From positions 1 through 64,000 of the forward strand of contig DATJAY010000027.1 in the NCBI GenBank assembly GCA_035515795.1: a stretch of 64,000 bases of DNA. Reading direction: 5' to 3'. The stretch's first letter is position 1; each line of letters starts with the position of its first letter. The notes beneath the pieces were generated by a model that did no database searches, was not told the origin of the DNA, and worked only from the letters and a program-made list of their open reading frames with translations. This document shows positions 63,220-64,000 of this stretch, in pieces. The position numbers were made by a program, and so were the translations under genes. This DNA comes from Candidatus Acidiferrales bacterium (lineage in GTDB: Bacteria; Bacteroidota; Ignavibacteria; Kryptoniales; JAKASW01).

Positions 63220-64000
63220 TTGGAGAAATTCAGTCTCGCGATCGGACAGATCAAGCCAAAACTCGGGGATCTGAAATGTAATCTAGACCGCCATCTTGAA
63301 ATAGCCGTGCAGGCACAAGAAAAAGGCGCGGCTCTAATGCTCTTTCCGGAACTTGGATTGACCGGTTATTCAGTCCGAGATCTAAATTCCGAGCTCGCGA
63401 TGAGTGCGGACGATAAGTTCTTTCAACCCCTGCTGTCTCTAAGCAAGAAAATTTCTATCGTGGCGGGCACCATAATCCGAGATGAGAACGGCGGCATTCG
63501 CAACAGCCTGATCTATTTTGAAGATGCTACGGTCAAGCACATCCATTATAAAGTCTATTTGCCCACGTACGGACTTTTTGAAGAGCAGAGATATTTTCTT
63601 CCCGGAAGAGAGGTCAAAGCCTTCGACACGAAATTCGGGAAGATCGGTCTCTTGATTTGTGAGGATTTATGGCACATCTCCCTTCCTTACATTCTGGCAC
63701 TTCAAGGAGCAAAGCTCATTCTTTCATCTGCGGCAAGCCCAACTCGTCTCTCCGGCGACAGCGAAGAACATTCGGGCTACCAGATCAACAGTGAACAGCA
63801 CCGGAGTATTTCTCGTCTGCTGAGTATCTATCTTGCCTTTGCCCATCGAGTCGGTTTCGAAGACGGGGTGAGTTTTTGGGGAGGTTCGGAAGTCGTTTCG
63901 CCTCACGGTGCCGTCGTCGCTGCAGGAAAACTTTATGACGAAGATACCATTTTGTCTGAAATAGATTTGGCCGAGGTGGATCGCGCGAGATTGTTTTCGC
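63220..64000 (+). CDS. Nitrilase-superfamily protein, 5' part (NAD+ synthase glutaminase domain or stand-alone amidase)
   Basis: The frame is open to the window edge (260 codons). A TTG start at 63220 is preceded by GAGG and lies 3 bp after the TPM gene. The protein has the carbon-nitrogen hydrolase triad: Glu in LFPELGLTGYSVRDL, Lys in HYKVYLPTYGLFEEQRYF and Cys in IGLLICEDLWH. The N-terminus AIGQIKPKLGDLKCNLDRH and LPTYGLFEEQRYF resemble the glutaminase domain of glutamine-dependent NAD+ synthase. Whether a synthetase domain follows lies outside the window. Confidence 0.78.
   Translation, partial: MEKFSLAIGQIKPKLGDLKCNLDRHLEIAVQAQEKGAALMLFPELGLTGYSVRDLNSELAMSADDKFFQPLLSLSKKISIVAGTIIRDENGGIRNSLIYFEDATVKHIHYKVYLPTYGLFEEQRYFLPGREVKAFDTKFGKIGLLICEDLWHISLPYILALQGAKLILSSAASPTRLSGDSEEHSGYQINSEQHRSISRLLSIYLAFAHRVGFEDGVSFWGGSEVVSPHGAVVAAGKLYDEDTILSEIDLAEVDRARLFS

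Noticed and set aside
1-64000. CRISPR array, tRNA or rRNA genes, integrase or transposase
   Set aside because: Scanned intergenic regions and proteins and saw no regularly spaced repeats, cloverleaf-like sequences or recombinase motifs.

Overview
The window looks like a chromosomal segment of a Bacteroidota/Chlorobiota/Ignavibacteriota-type bacterium. Three encoded proteins end in type IX secretion system (T9SS) type A sorting domains, recognisable from NPFNP-type motifs followed by an 80-residue beta-rich tail. LptF/LptG, LemA, a GH31 enzyme with an inserted PA14 domain, and secreted TPR proteins also fit that superphylum. The exact taxon cannot be read from the sequence alone. No rRNA, tRNA, CRISPR array, integrase or transposase was recognised.

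Layout. 1-4.1 kb: a three-gene cassette of secreted proteins (A, Ig-like plus a metallopeptidase-like C-terminus; B, a helical FIMAH-like tail; C, a small T9SS cargo), cut at its 5' end by the window edge. 4.1-7.3 kb: hairpin- and repeat-rich intergenic DNA around two small exported proteins. 7.3-13.2 kb: a GNAT acetyltransferase, then dnaK-clpB. 13.3-20 kb: a tightly packed biosynthetic operon (hisB, proC, hisH, a tiny ORF, hisA, hisF, hisI, purE, an rfbD-like gene, serS). 20-25 kb: two half-transporters that look like the degenerate and canonical halves of one heterodimeric ABC exporter, with a 2-hydroxyacid dehydrogenase between them. 25-29 kb: fructose-1,6-bisphosphatase and a large YCF48/BNR-repeat T9SS cargo. 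28.8-31.4 kb: lptG-lptF on the minus strand. 31.5-43.5 kb: a sodium:solute symporter with a small partner, acyl-CoA synthetase, a class III aminotransferase, two tandem pilin-like small membrane proteins, tryptophanase, a zinc-ribbon/YIP1-like membrane protein, NanE, a CaCA-type exchanger and a lipid kinase. 43.6-50.3 kb: a DUF952 protein, then minus-strand genes (methyltransferase, SnoaL-like protein, GH51, GH31). 50.6-53.8 kb: a secreted TPR protein and a conserved secreted protein often misnamed asparagine synthetase B. 54.1-58.1 kb: a second complete copy of the A-B-C cassette. 58.1-64 kb: a CoA-binding protein, gcvPB, lemA-TPM, DAHP synthase, another TPM protein, and the start of a nitrilase-domain gene that runs off the edge.

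The most unusual feature is the duplicated A-B-C cassette, 50 kb apart. The 3' part of B and all of C are nearly identical between copies, while A and the front of B have diverged strongly. Only C carries a T9SS tag, and A ends in a conserved His-x6-Asp...His-Tyr arrangement like LAS-type metallopeptidases. A surface complex or effector-like module with a homogenised tail and variable head is a reasonable hypothesis, but no function is established. Other points of interest are the tandem MGTQQ membrane proteins with duplicated leaders, the split heterodimeric exporter, the HisF insertion, a 25-codon ORF between hisH and hisA, and several perfect inverted repeats in non-coding DNA.
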